From: Lapillicoccus jejuensis
GTDB lineage: Bacteria > Actinomycetota > Actinomycetes > Actinomycetales > Dermatophilaceae
NCBI RefSeq assembly: GCF_006715055.1
Contig: NZ_VFMN01000001.1
Coordinates: 2,108,001 to 2,172,000 of the forward strand
Reading direction: 5' to 3'
Length of the DNA stretch: 64,000 nt
In this document: in pieces, positions 26,676 through 34,141 of the stretch
Layout: every line of letters starts with the position of its first letter
Numbering within the stretch: the stretch's first letter is position 1
Program-made: the position numbers and the translations under genes
The notes under the pieces: generated by a model
The model's input: only the letters and a program-made list of their open reading frames with translations
Database searches by the model: none
What the model was told of the DNA's origin: nothing

Positions 26676-27412
26676 GCGCCCTGGGCGCCCGGGGGCAGGC
26701 GCAGCACGTAGCCCACGCCGCGCTTGGTGTGGATCAGCGCCGGCTCGACGGTGTCGATCTTGCGGCGCAGGTAGGAGATGTACGACTCGACGATCCCGGA
26801 CTCGCCGCGGAAGTCGTAGTCCCAGACGTGGTCGAGGATCTGCGCCTTCGACAGCACCCGGTTGGGGTTGAGCATGAGGTAGCGCAGCAGCTTGAACTCG
26901 GTCGGGGAGACCTCGATGACCCGTCCGCCGCGGCGCACCTCGTGGCTGTCGTCGTCGAGCTCGAGGTCGTGGAAGCGCAGCGACGCCGCGGTGTCGTCCT
27001 CCCCGCGGGTGCGGCGCAGGACGGCCCGGATGCGCGCGATGACCTCCTCGAGGCTGAACGGCTTCGTGACGTAGTCGTCGCCGCCGACGGTCAGGCCCTT
27101 GATCTTGTCGTCGACCGAGTCGCGGGCGGTGACGAAGACGATCGGCAGCTGCCGGCCGGACTCGCGCAGCCGGCGGGTCACCTCGAACCCGTCCATGTCG
27201 GGGAGCATCACGTCGAGGACGACGAGGTCCGGGTGGTGCTCGGAGGCGGTGGTCAGCGCGCTGTGCCCGTCCGCGGCCACGGCCACGTCGAAGCCGGCGA
27301 AGCGCAGCGAGGTCGCGAGCAGCTCGCGGATGTTGGGCTCGTCCTCGACGACGAGCAGGCTCGCCTCGGTGGTCTCGCCCCGGCCGGGGTCTCGGGTCAT
27401 CGTGTCGGTCAC
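26672..27412 (-). CDS. OmpR/PhoB-family response regulator (MprA/TcrX-like)
   Basis: The 246-residue regulator has a receiver domain with acidic pocket VVEDEPNIREL, phospho-Asp in LVVLDVMLPDMDGFEV (about Asp68), Thr in VFVTARDS and Lys in YVTKPFSLEEV. The winged-helix DNA-binding domain ends EPALIHTKRGVGYVLRLPP. Its target sites are unknown. Start is uncertain: GTG 27412 or ATG 27400 (12 nt downstream), with GAGGAC overlapping the region. Upstream minus-strand CATAAT at 27467-27472 is the best -10-like box. Confidence 0.93.
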   Translation of the reverse strand: MTDTMTRDPGRGETTEASLLVVEDEPNIRELLATSLRFAGFDVAVAADGHSALTTASEHHPDLVVLDVMLPDMDGFEVTRRLRESGRQLPIVFVTARDSVDDKIKGLTVGGDDYVTKPFSLEEVIARIRAVLRRTRGEDDTAASLRFHDLELDDDSHEVRRGGRVIEVSPTEFKLLRYLMLNPNRVLSKAQILDHVWDYDFRGESGIVESYISYLRRKIDTVEPALIHTKRGVGYVLRLPPGAQGA

Positions 27413-27594
27413 GTCCTCATCGTGGGGCCGGAGTCTGGAAGTCTGCTGAACGTTCGCTATGACGCGATTATGGCTTCGGCAGGGGGTCGGCGCACCTGCT
27501 GGAGGGATGTCGGGCGGTTGTGGTCCAGCCGCGCGCCGGCCGGCCGATACAGCGAGTACGACGCCTCGACCGCGCGGCAGAGAGGAGCCCGACC

Positions 27595-28170
27595 GTGAGC
27601 GCGCGTGCCCTCGACAGCGTCCCACCGACCCCCCGGGCCCGGCCGTTCCTCGACGGGACCGCCTGCTGCTACTGCGACGCCCCGGTCTTCACCGACCACG
27701 GCCCGCAGAACCGCGGGCTCGGCGCCTGGTCGCACGCGGGCTGCCGACGCGGCCGGCCGCGGGTCCGCCTCGCGGTGCCGCCGGTCGCGGAGGTCCGCGC
27801 GTTCGTCCTGCGGTCCGGCGGTGACGACCTGGCCCCGGCCGACCTCGACAGCGAGGCGGAGGCGTGGCTGTACTCGTTCTGGCTGCGCGCCTGCCCGCAC
27901 TGGCCGTCGGTCGTCGTCCGGTCGGGCTCGGCCGCGCAGGTCGGGGCGCTGCTCGACGAGATCGAGGACGCCTTCGACGCCTGCCTCTGGGGGGACGGCG
28001 CCCCCGTGAGCAGCTCCGGGGAGGAGCTCGAGCGGGCCTTCCTCGCCGCCGCCGACCGGTTCGCGTGCTTCGCCCCGGCCGCGCTCGCGGTGCCGGCCCT
28101 CGACCCGTCCGCCTTCGACGACTGGCTCCGCGAGGGGCACCGGCTCGACTTCATCGTGTGGGCGGACTGA
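27595..28170 (+). CDS. Hypothetical protein with Cys/His cluster
   Basis: The 191-residue protein has an N-terminal cluster CCYCDAPVFTDHGPQNRGLG then WSHAGCRRGRP. The spacing of Cys and His could form a zinc site. The rest is acidic and mostly helical (SEAEAWLYSFWLRACPHWPS, then GEELERAFLAAADRFACFAP). No family is recognised. GTG 27595 has a good ribosome site AGAGGAG at 27581-27587. It is divergent from the response regulator and overlaps the convergent globin gene by 20 bp. Confidence 0.65.
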   Translation: MSARALDSVPPTPRARPFLDGTACCYCDAPVFTDHGPQNRGLGAWSHAGCRRGRPRVRLAVPPVAEVRAFVLRSGGDDLAPADLDSEAEAWLYSFWLRACPHWPSVVVRSGSAAQVGALLDEIEDAFDACLWGDGAPVSSSGEELERAFLAAADRFACFAPAALAVPALDPSAFDDWLREGHRLDFIVWAD

Positions 28171-28615
28171 CCTGCCCGTCCCACGACCAGTGCGGCATCG
28201 TCAGGTCGTCGGGCACGTCGTCGGCGCTGCCGTGGTACGCCGTCATCGTCGTGTGCGTGGCCCAGCCGAAGTAGTCGAGCAGCACCTGCCGCACGGGCTG
28301 GTCGGGCGTGAACCCGGCGTCGGTCAGGGCCTGGTCGAAGCAGGCGACGGCGCGGCGGTCCATCTCCTCGTGCACGCCGTTGCCCGAGTGCATCCGCACG
28401 ACCGACGACTCGTCGCCGTACTCCCGGGTGTAGGTCGGCGGCCCGCCCACCGCCTCGCCGAGGTACGCGGCCAGCCGCTGGGTGTGCTCGGGGTGGTAGC
28501 CGTGGCTGAAGGCGTGGCTGACGACCGGGTCGGCGAGCACCCGCTCGTGCCAGGCGTGCGCGAGGCGCAGCAGCCCTTCGTGCCCGCCGGCGGCGTCGTA
28601 CACCGTGGTGGTCAT
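28151..28615 (-). CDS. Group II truncated haemoglobin
   Basis: The 154-residue truncated globin fits the group II (GlbO-type) pattern. It has GGHEGLLRLAHAWHERVLAD, SHAFSHGYHPEHTQRLAAYL (distal-side residues), VGGPPTYTREYGDESSVVRM and DYFGWATHTTMTAYH. The proximal His lies in RMHSGNGVHEE. The Trp in the FGWATHTTM segment fits the TrpG8 hallmark of groups II and III. It probably binds O2 or NO and reacts with peroxide. CATGCT 6 nt before ATG 28615 suggests a leaderless start. Confidence 0.85.
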   Translation of the reverse strand: MTTTVYDAAGGHEGLLRLAHAWHERVLADPVVSHAFSHGYHPEHTQRLAAYLGEAVGGPPTYTREYGDESSVVRMHSGNGVHEEMDRRAVACFDQALTDAGFTPDQPVRQVLLDYFGWATHTTMTAYHGSADDVPDDLTMPHWSWDGQVSPPTR

Positions 28616-28696
28616 GCGCCCAGCATGGCCCGGCGAGCGTCCTCGTGGGCGCTTCGCGCCGAGCCCGTACGACGCCCCCTGCGGGCGCCGTCCGCC

Positions 28697-29542
28697 TCAG
28701 CCGCGGCCGGCGACGAGGCGGTCCATGACCGCGAGCATGCAGCCGGGGGCCTCGTACCAGGGCAGGTGACCGGCGCCGGGGACGACCATCGTCCAGGCGC
28801 CGGGGATGCGGTCGGCGGTGTCGCTGCCCGCGGTCGTCGGCATCGGGCTCCGCTCGCCGACGAGGACGCCCACGGGGACGCGGATCGACGGCAGCGCGGC
28901 CTCGAGCTCGGGCAGCCGGTCGAGGATGTCGGGCCACAGGCCGTGGCTGGCCCGCGTCGACACGCGCAGGCCGGTGGGCATCGGGGGAGCGGTGGAGGGG
29001 TCGGCGAAGTACGAGGCCCAGTAGAGGGACAGCGACTCGAGGTTCTCCTCGTCGGTCGAGGTCCCGGCCTCGTCCTTCTCCTCGAGCTCGGCGACCCGGG
29101 CGCGGTGCTCCTCGGGGACGCGGGCGACCATCTCGGCGCCGAACGCCTCCATCCCGCCGTCACCGACCGCGCCCAGCGGGTCGGACAGGACCACCCCGTC
29201 GAGCCGGTCGGCGAGGCCCACCGCGCAGTGCGCCGCGAGGTGCCCGCCCCAGGAGTGGCCGAGCAGGTAGGCGCGGTCCCAGCCGAGCGCGTCGAGGACG
29301 GAGCCGACGTCCTGGACCGCCTCGCTGATGGAGTACTCGCCCTCGCTCGTCGACGGGGTCAGGCCGCGCTGCTGGAAGCACGCGACCTCGTACCGCTGCG
29401 CGAGCTCGTCGACCGCCGGGTCGACGCTGGCCATGTCGAGGCCCGGTCCACCGTGCAGGACGAGCACCCGCGGGCCGGAGCCGGTGACGTAGCCGCCCAG
29501 GTCGCCGACGTCGGTCGGCGCGGTGAAGGGGGTGCGCGTCAT
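28697..29542 (-). CDS. Alpha/beta hydrolase, proline-iminopeptidase-like
   Basis: The 281-residue alpha/beta hydrolase has VLVLHGGPGLDMASVDPAV (oxyanion HGGPG typical of prolyl iminopeptidases), nucleophile elbow LLGHSWGGHLAAH, acid in VGVLVGERSPMP and His in VVPGAGHLPWYEAP. Some relatives hydrolyse esters or lactones instead of N-terminal proline, so substrate is open. TAGGCT 7 nt before ATG 29542 implies a leaderless message. It is downstream of, and in the same direction as, the MarR gene. Confidence 0.87.
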   Translation of the reverse strand: MTRTPFTAPTDVGDLGGYVTGSGPRVLVLHGGPGLDMASVDPAVDELAQRYEVACFQQRGLTPSTSEGEYSISEAVQDVGSVLDALGWDRAYLLGHSWGGHLAAHCAVGLADRLDGVVLSDPLGAVGDGGMEAFGAEMVARVPEEHRARVAELEEKDEAGTSTDEENLESLSLYWASYFADPSTAPPMPTGLRVSTRASHGLWPDILDRLPELEAALPSIRVPVGVLVGERSPMPTTAGSDTADRIPGAWTMVVPGAGHLPWYEAPGCMLAVMDRLVAGRG

Positions 29543-29561
29543 GCGGCGCAGCCTAGGTGGG

Positions 29562-30014
29562 TCACGACCAGGGGTCGACGAGGGGGCGGAGGTCGCGCAG
29601 CGTCGCGTGCACCGCGTCGAGCCGCTCCTCTCCGACGTGCTCGGCCCACTCGGCCAGGGCCTGCTCGACCTCGGCGTTCGCCGCCGCGACCACGCCGTCG
29701 GCCCGGGCGGTGAGGCGCACCAGCCGGGCTCGGCGGTCGGTGGGGTCGGCCACGCGCTCGACGTAGCCGGCCGACTCGAGCTGCTCGACGAGGAAGGCGG
29801 CGCTCTGCTTGGTCACCCGCGCCTGCTCCGCGAGGTCGGACACCCGGGTGCCCTCCGGTCCGATCCGCGCGGCGACCCGGGCCTGGGCCAGCGTGATGTC
29901 GGTGAACCCGGCGGCCGCCACCGCGTCGAGGGCCCGCTGCTCGAGGGCCCGGTTGGCGACGAACAGCAGGATGCCGAGCTCGCGTCGCTCCGGGCGTTGA
30001 CGTCGTCTCGTCAC
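29562..30014 (-). CDS. MarR-family transcriptional regulator
   Basis: The 150-residue winged-HTH protein has ITLAQARVAARIGPEGTRVS, then DLAEQARVTKQSAAFLVEQL (recognition helix) and GYVERVADPTDRRARLVRLT (wing). The helices at both ends dimerise. It is divergent from the isomerase/cupin genes. Its own -10 TAATGT (minus strand, 6 nt before GTG 30014) adjoins the palindrome at 30025-30043, so it is almost surely autoregulated and controls the divergent pair in response to a small, probably aromatic, ligand. Confidence 0.92.
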   Translation of the reverse strand: MTRRRQRPERRELGILLFVANRALEQRALDAVAAAGFTDITLAQARVAARIGPEGTRVSDLAEQARVTKQSAAFLVEQLESAGYVERVADPTDRRARLVRLTARADGVVAAANAEVEQALAEWAEHVGEERLDAVHATLRDLRPLVDPWS

Positions 30015-30024
30015 GGTGCCACAT

Positions 30025-30043
30025 TAGACAGAGAAACTGTCTA
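30025..30043. promoter_or_regulatory. MarR operator palindrome
   Basis: TAGACAG-agaaa-CTGTCTA has perfect 7-bp arms with a 5-bp centre. It sits directly behind the -10 of the MarR gene and upstream of the divergent gene starting at 30071. Confidence 0.78.
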
Positions 30044-30070
30044 TCTCGCTCACCGACCGGGAGACACGCC

Positions 30071-30667
30071 GTGGACACCGACCTCGTGTGGCAGCACATC
30101 GACACCGAGCGTGCGTTCGTCGCCGACCTGCTCGAGGGCCTGCCCGACGACGCGTGGCGCACCCCGAGCCTGTGCGACGGGTGGACCGTGCGCGACGTCG
30201 GTGCCCACCTCACGCTCTCGCAGACCCGGGTGCGGGACCTCGTCGGTCCGGCGCTGCGTGCCGGCCTGCGGTACGACGTCCTCGTGCGCGACACCGCGCT
30301 CCGCAGCCCGCTCACGCACGAGGAGGTCGTCGCGACCCTGCGCGGGTTCGTCGGCAGCCGCCGCCGGGTCGCCTTCATCACCGACCTCGAGCCGCTCGTC
30401 GACGTCCTGGTCCACACCCAGGACATCTGCGTCCCGCTCGGCCTCGACCACCCGATGCCGCCGGAGGCGGCGGCCGCGGCGGCCGACCGGGTGCTGACGA
30501 CGCGCCCGCCGCTGCGCCGCTGGACCCCGCCGCGCGGGGTCAGGCTCGTCGCGACGGACACCGACTGGGCCTGGGGCGAGGGGCCGGAGCGCCCCGCCCC
30601 GGTGCAGACCCACCTGCTCGACCTGACCGGACGCCGCCGCTCGCCCCGACCCCAGGAGGTCCGATGA
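30071..30667 (+). CDS. Maleylpyruvate-isomerase-family (mycothiol-dependent) protein
   Basis: The 198-residue protein begins with the TIGR03083-type bundle: WQHIDTERAFVADLLEGLPD, then WRTPSLCDGWTVRDVGAHLT with metal-ligand His. A second metal His is in LVDVLVHTQDICVPLGLDHP. The typical C-terminal SCP-like strand is present in reduced form (GVRLVATDTDWAWGEG). It probably uses mycothiol to isomerise or conjugate an aromatic-catabolism intermediate. GTG 30071 follows GGGAG. The stop overlaps the cupin ATG (ATGA). Confidence 0.85.
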   Translation: MDTDLVWQHIDTERAFVADLLEGLPDDAWRTPSLCDGWTVRDVGAHLTLSQTRVRDLVGPALRAGLRYDVLVRDTALRSPLTHEEVVATLRGFVGSRRRVAFITDLEPLVDVLVHTQDICVPLGLDHPMPPEAAAAAADRVLTTRPPLRRWTPPRGVRLVATDTDWAWGEGPERPAPVQTHLLDLTGRRRSPRPQEVR

Positions 30668-31113
30668 CCACCACCGTCCACGTCGCGCCCGGCGAGGGCG
30701 CGCACCACGTCCTGCTCGACGGCGACCACGTCGCCAAGACCGCGGTCGCCGACGGCACCCGCGGCTTCGAGGTGTTCGAGGTCGTCAGCCGCCCGGGCCC
30801 GCCCGTGCCGCCGCACCGGGCGCCGTGGACGGCGGTCCTCTACCTCGTCGAGGGGCGGGTCACCGCCCACGTCGACGGGACGGCGTACGACGTCGCGCCG
30901 GGCGCGGTGCTGGTCCTGCCGGCCGGTCGCCCCGCGACGTTCGAGCCGGGCCCGGACGGGGCGCGCTTCGTCGCCGTCACCTGGGGGGACCGCGCCGGTG
31001 CGTTCTTCGCCGACATGGCCCGGTCGTTGCCGCTGGAGCGGGCCGCCTCGATCCGCGTCGAGGACGTGCTGGCCGTGACGGGTCGGCACGGGGTGGTCCT
31101 CGACGCGCCCTGA
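30664..31113 (+). CDS. Cupin-domain protein
   Basis: The 149-residue single-domain cupin shows cupin motif 1 as VPPHRAPWTAVLYLVEGRVT and motif 2 as GAVLVLPAGRPATFEPGPDG. One metal ligand His is kept in PPHRAP. The usual HxH pair is partly replaced, so metal binding may be weak and the protein could be a sensor or binding protein. It overlaps the isomerase-like gene by 4 bp, so the two are translated together and share the MarR operator. Confidence 0.82.
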   Translation: MTTTVHVAPGEGAHHVLLDGDHVAKTAVADGTRGFEVFEVVSRPGPPVPPHRAPWTAVLYLVEGRVTAHVDGTAYDVAPGAVLVLPAGRPATFEPGPDGARFVAVTWGDRAGAFFADMARSLPLERAASIRVEDVLAVTGRHGVVLDAP

Positions 31114-31158
31114 CCGCGGTGGTCCTCCCGGCCGCGTCGGGTCCGGAGCGCCGCCCGG

Positions 31159-31821
31159 TCAGCCGGACGGAACGGACTCGACGCTGTCGGCCGGACCGGC
31201 GACCCGGGCCCAGGCGCCCCACAACGGGTCCGACCCCGACCGGGGCGGGGTCCGCAGGGCGGTCGTGACGTCGGCGAAGCCGGCACGCTCGAGGTACGCC
31301 TGCACGATGGCCACCCGGCCCTGCTCGTCGGTCTCCAGCCACCCGCGGACGGCCTTGGTGGGGAAGCAGCGGTTGCTGAACGTCAGGACGACGACCCCGC
31401 CGGGCCGCAGCACCCGGGCCGCCTCCCGGAGCACCTCGACCGGCCGGACGAGGTAGTCCACGGACACGCAGCAGGTCACCGCGTCGAACGCCTGGTCGTC
31501 GAAGGGCAGGCGCGGGTCGCGGTTGAGGTCCTGGACGACGACCTCGTCGGCGAGCGGGTTGCGCTCCAGCTCGACGGCGTTCATCCCGAGGACGGTGAGG
31601 CCCCCGGCGGGCCGGCGCGACAGGTGCGAGACCCACGACGACATGAGGTCGAGCACCCGGCCGCCGGGCACGTCGAGCTCGTCGTACAGGCCGGTCACGG
31701 CGGCGATCGCGCCGTCGTCGAGGTGGGTGACCAGCCGCGGCGGCCCGTAGAACACCGCGTCGTCGTCCTCGTCGTACCGGTCGAAGAACCCCGGCGGCCA
31801 GGCGTCGTGCCGGGGCGTCAT
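31159..31821 (-). CDS. SAM-dependent methyltransferase
   Basis: The 220-residue methyltransferase has a variant motif I GGRVLDLMSSWVSHL, where the usual DxGxGxG is reduced. VLGMNAVELERNP follows, then PFDDQAFDAVTCCVSVDYLV (motif IV region) and VLRPGGVVVLTFSNR. The same variant motif is common in a widespread bacterial and plant family of unknown acceptor. ATG 31821 overlaps the XPB helicase stop (ATGA), so it is the last gene of that operon. Confidence 0.85.
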   Translation of the reverse strand: MTPRHDAWPPGFFDRYDEDDDAVFYGPPRLVTHLDDGAIAAVTGLYDELDVPGGRVLDLMSSWVSHLSRRPAGGLTVLGMNAVELERNPLADEVVVQDLNRDPRLPFDDQAFDAVTCCVSVDYLVRPVEVLREAARVLRPGGVVVLTFSNRCFPTKAVRGWLETDEQGRVAIVQAYLERAGFADVTTALRTPPRSGSDPLWGAWARVAGPADSVESVPSG

Positions 31822-33458
31822 ACCGGCAGGTCGTCCGCGTCGACGATCCGGTAGGCGTAGCCCTGCTCGGCGAGGAAGCGCTGCCGGTGGGCCGCGAAGT
31901 CGGCGTCGACGGTGTCCCGCGACACGACCGTGTAGAAGTGCGCGGTGCGGCCGTCGCCCTTGGGGCGCAGGACGCGGCCGAGGCGCTGGGCCTCCTCCTG
32001 GCGGGAGCCGAAGGTGCCGGACACCTGGATGGCGACGCTCGCCTCGGGCAGGTCGATGGAGAAGTTCGCGACCTTGGACACGACGAGCAGCTGGATCTCG
32101 CCGACCCGGAAGGCCTGGAAGAGCTTCTGCCGCTCGGTCACCGAGGTCTCGCCGGTGATGACGTCGGCGTCGAGCCGGTTGGCCAGGCCCTCGAGCTGGT
32201 CGAGGTACTGCCCGATGACGAGCGTGGGCTCGCCGCGGTGCTTCTCGACGAGACGCTGCACGACGCCGTCCTTGGCGTCGGTGCACGACGCGAGCCGGTA
32301 GCGCTCCTCCGGCTCCGACATCGCGTAGGTCATCCGCTGGCCCTCGGGCAGGGACACCCGCACCTCGACGCAGTCGGCGGGGGCGATGTAGCCCTGCGCC
32401 TCGATGTCCTTCCACGGGGCGTCGTACCGCTTGGGGCCGATGAGCGAGAAGACGTCGCCCTCGCGGCCGTCCTCGCGCACGAGGGTCGCGGTGAGGCCGA
32501 GCCGGCGACGGGCCTGCAGGTCCGCGGTCATCCGGAAGATCGGGGCGGGGAGCAGGTGCACCTCGTCGTAGACGACCAGGCCCCAGTCGCGCGCGTCGAG
32601 CAGGTCCAGGTGCGGGTAGACGCCCTTCCGCTTCATCGTGAGGACCTGGTACGTCGCGATGGTGACGGGCCGGATCTCCTTGCGGCTGCCCGAGTACTCG
32701 CCGATCTCGTCCTCGGTGAGGCTGGTCCGCTTGACCAGCTCCTCCTTCCACTGCCGCGCGGAGACGGTGTTGGTGACGAGGATGAGCGTCGTCGCCCTGG
32801 CTGCGGCCATCGCGCCCGCACCGACGAGGGTCTTGCCCGCGCCGCAGGGCAGGACCACGACGCCGGAGCCGCCGTGCCAGAACCCGTCGACCGCCTGCTG
32901 CTGGTACGGCCGCAGCTCCCAGCCGTCGGTGACGAGGTCGATGGGGTGGGCCTCGCCGTCGACGTACCCCGCGAGGTCCTCGGCCGGCCAGCCGACCTTG
33001 AGCAGCTCCTGCTTGAGGTGTCCGCGCTCGCTCGGGTGCACCGCGACGGTGAGGTCGTCGATCCGGGCCCCCAGCAGCGGCGCGATCTTCTTGGCCCGCA
33101 TGACCTCCTCGAGGACGGGGCGATCGGTCGTGCGAAGGGTCAGCCCGTGCGTCGGGTGCTTGTCGAGGGTGAGCCGGCCGTAGCGGTCCATCGTGTCGGC
33201 GACGTCGATGAGCAGGCTCTGCGGGACGGCGTACCGGCTGTGGGTGACGAGCGCGTCGACGACCGACTCGGCGTCGTGGCCGGCGGCGCGGGCGTTCCAC
33301 AGCCCGAGGGGCGTGACGCGGTAGGTGTGCACGTGCTCGGGGGCGCGCTCGAGCTCGGCGAACGGGGCGATCGCGCGGCGCGCGGTCTCCGCGCCGGGGT
33401 GGTCGACCTCGAGGAGGAGGGTCTTGTCGCTCTGGACGATGAGGGGGCCGTCGGTCAT
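31818..33458 (-). CDS. XPB-type DNA helicase (SF2, ERCC3/Rv0861c-like)
   Basis: The 546-residue SF2 helicase has an N-terminal XPB damage-recognition-like domain (about 1-180). The motor follows: Walker A VVLPCGAGKTLVGAGAM near residue 206, TATYQVL-type motif Ib, DEVH-box VVYDEVHLLPAP near 298, motif III LGLTATLVREDGREGD, and motif VI QRLGRVLRPKGDGR. XPB helicases unwind DNA 3'-5' in repair; bacterial roles remain unclear. The helicase-associated partner gene lies just upstream, beyond a small membrane-protein gene. ATG 33458 has GGAG nearby. Confidence 0.95.
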   Translation of the reverse strand: MTDGPLIVQSDKTLLLEVDHPGAETARRAIAPFAELERAPEHVHTYRVTPLGLWNARAAGHDAESVVDALVTHSRYAVPQSLLIDVADTMDRYGRLTLDKHPTHGLTLRTTDRPVLEEVMRAKKIAPLLGARIDDLTVAVHPSERGHLKQELLKVGWPAEDLAGYVDGEAHPIDLVTDGWELRPYQQQAVDGFWHGGSGVVVLPCGAGKTLVGAGAMAAARATTLILVTNTVSARQWKEELVKRTSLTEDEIGEYSGSRKEIRPVTIATYQVLTMKRKGVYPHLDLLDARDWGLVVYDEVHLLPAPIFRMTADLQARRRLGLTATLVREDGREGDVFSLIGPKRYDAPWKDIEAQGYIAPADCVEVRVSLPEGQRMTYAMSEPEERYRLASCTDAKDGVVQRLVEKHRGEPTLVIGQYLDQLEGLANRLDADVITGETSVTERQKLFQAFRVGEIQLLVVSKVANFSIDLPEASVAIQVSGTFGSRQEEAQRLGRVLRPKGDGRTAHFYTVVSRDTVDADFAAHRQRFLAEQGYAYRIVDADDLPV

Positions 33459-33514
33459 GGTGCTCCGTCCAACCCCACGGGGCGGGGGTCTGTTCCGGCG
33501 GGGTCGGCGCCGAT

Positions 33515-34045
33515 CTAGATGCTGGTCCCGTCGACCTGGGTGACCTCGCCGTGCGAGGAGAAGATCGCGACGAAGAGGACGACGACGGCGATGGCGAGGA
33601 CCCCGAGGACGACCCACCCGATGCGCATGAGCCGCACCGACGAGGAGCTGTCGCTCGCGTCCTTGCTCAGCGCGACGATGGCCAGGACCAGGCTCGGCAG
33701 CCCGGCGCCGCACCCGACGAAGGTGAGCAGCGCGGACAGCACGAGCAGGACGATGGTCGACGCCCGCTGGCCCGAGGTCATCCGCGGGCCGGGGGCGCCG
33801 TACGGCGAGCCGTAGGGCATCGCGCCGTACGGCGTGCCGTAGGTCGGGTACGGGGTCCCCGGCTGGCCGTAGGGCGGCTGGCCGTAGGGCGGCTGCCCGT
33901 ACGGCGGCTGCTGCCCGTACGGCGGCTGCTGCCCGTACGGCGGCTGCTGTCCGTACGGCGGCTGCTGGCCGCCCTCGGGCGGTCGGGCGTCCCCGGTGTA
34001 GCGGCGGTAGTCGTCCCCCGGGGGGCCGGGCCAGCTCGAGCTCAT
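33515..34045 (-). CDS. Pro/Gln/Tyr-rich small membrane protein with PPYGQ repeats
   Basis: The 176-residue protein has a disordered cytosolic N-terminus with about six tandem [11 protein letters not shown] units (residues 28-60). Two membrane helices follow (about 95-125 and 142-165; [20 protein letters not shown], then [20 protein letters not shown]). This resembles DUF4190-like actinobacterial proteins. The repeat units are 15-18 bp at DNA level (33881-33965). A TAGGTT -10 with a leader and AGAGGA site precede ATG 34045. It sits between XPB and its partner gene; a role in repair is not implied. Confidence 0.8.
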   Translation of the reverse strand: MSSSWPGPPGDDYRRYTGDARPPEGGQQPPYGQQPPYGQQPPYGQQPPYGQPPYGQPPYGQPGTPYPTYGTPYGAMPYGSPYGAPGPRMTSGQRASTIVLLVLSALLTFVGCGAGLPSLVLAIVALSKDASDSSSSVRLMRIGWVVLGVLAIAVVVLFVAIFSSHGEVTQVDGTSI

Positions 34046-34141
34046 GGGTCCTCTTCGTGTGTCGACGGACGACCCCCTGACGGCGCCCGACGGTCTCGAA
34101 CCTACCGTCCGGCGGTCGGGAGGACATCCCCCGCTCGGCCC

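Noticed and set aside
27449..27456. GAACGTTC as a LexA box near the response regulator
   Set aside because: Actinobacterial LexA sites are CGAAC-N4-GTTCG. Here the half-sites are directly abutted with no spacer, and the gene context is not SOS-related.
33881..33965. Short regularly spaced repeats that could suggest a CRISPR or minisatellite array
   Set aside because: They are in-frame codons for PPYGQQ units of a disordered protein domain. Units are 15-18 bp with no spacers.
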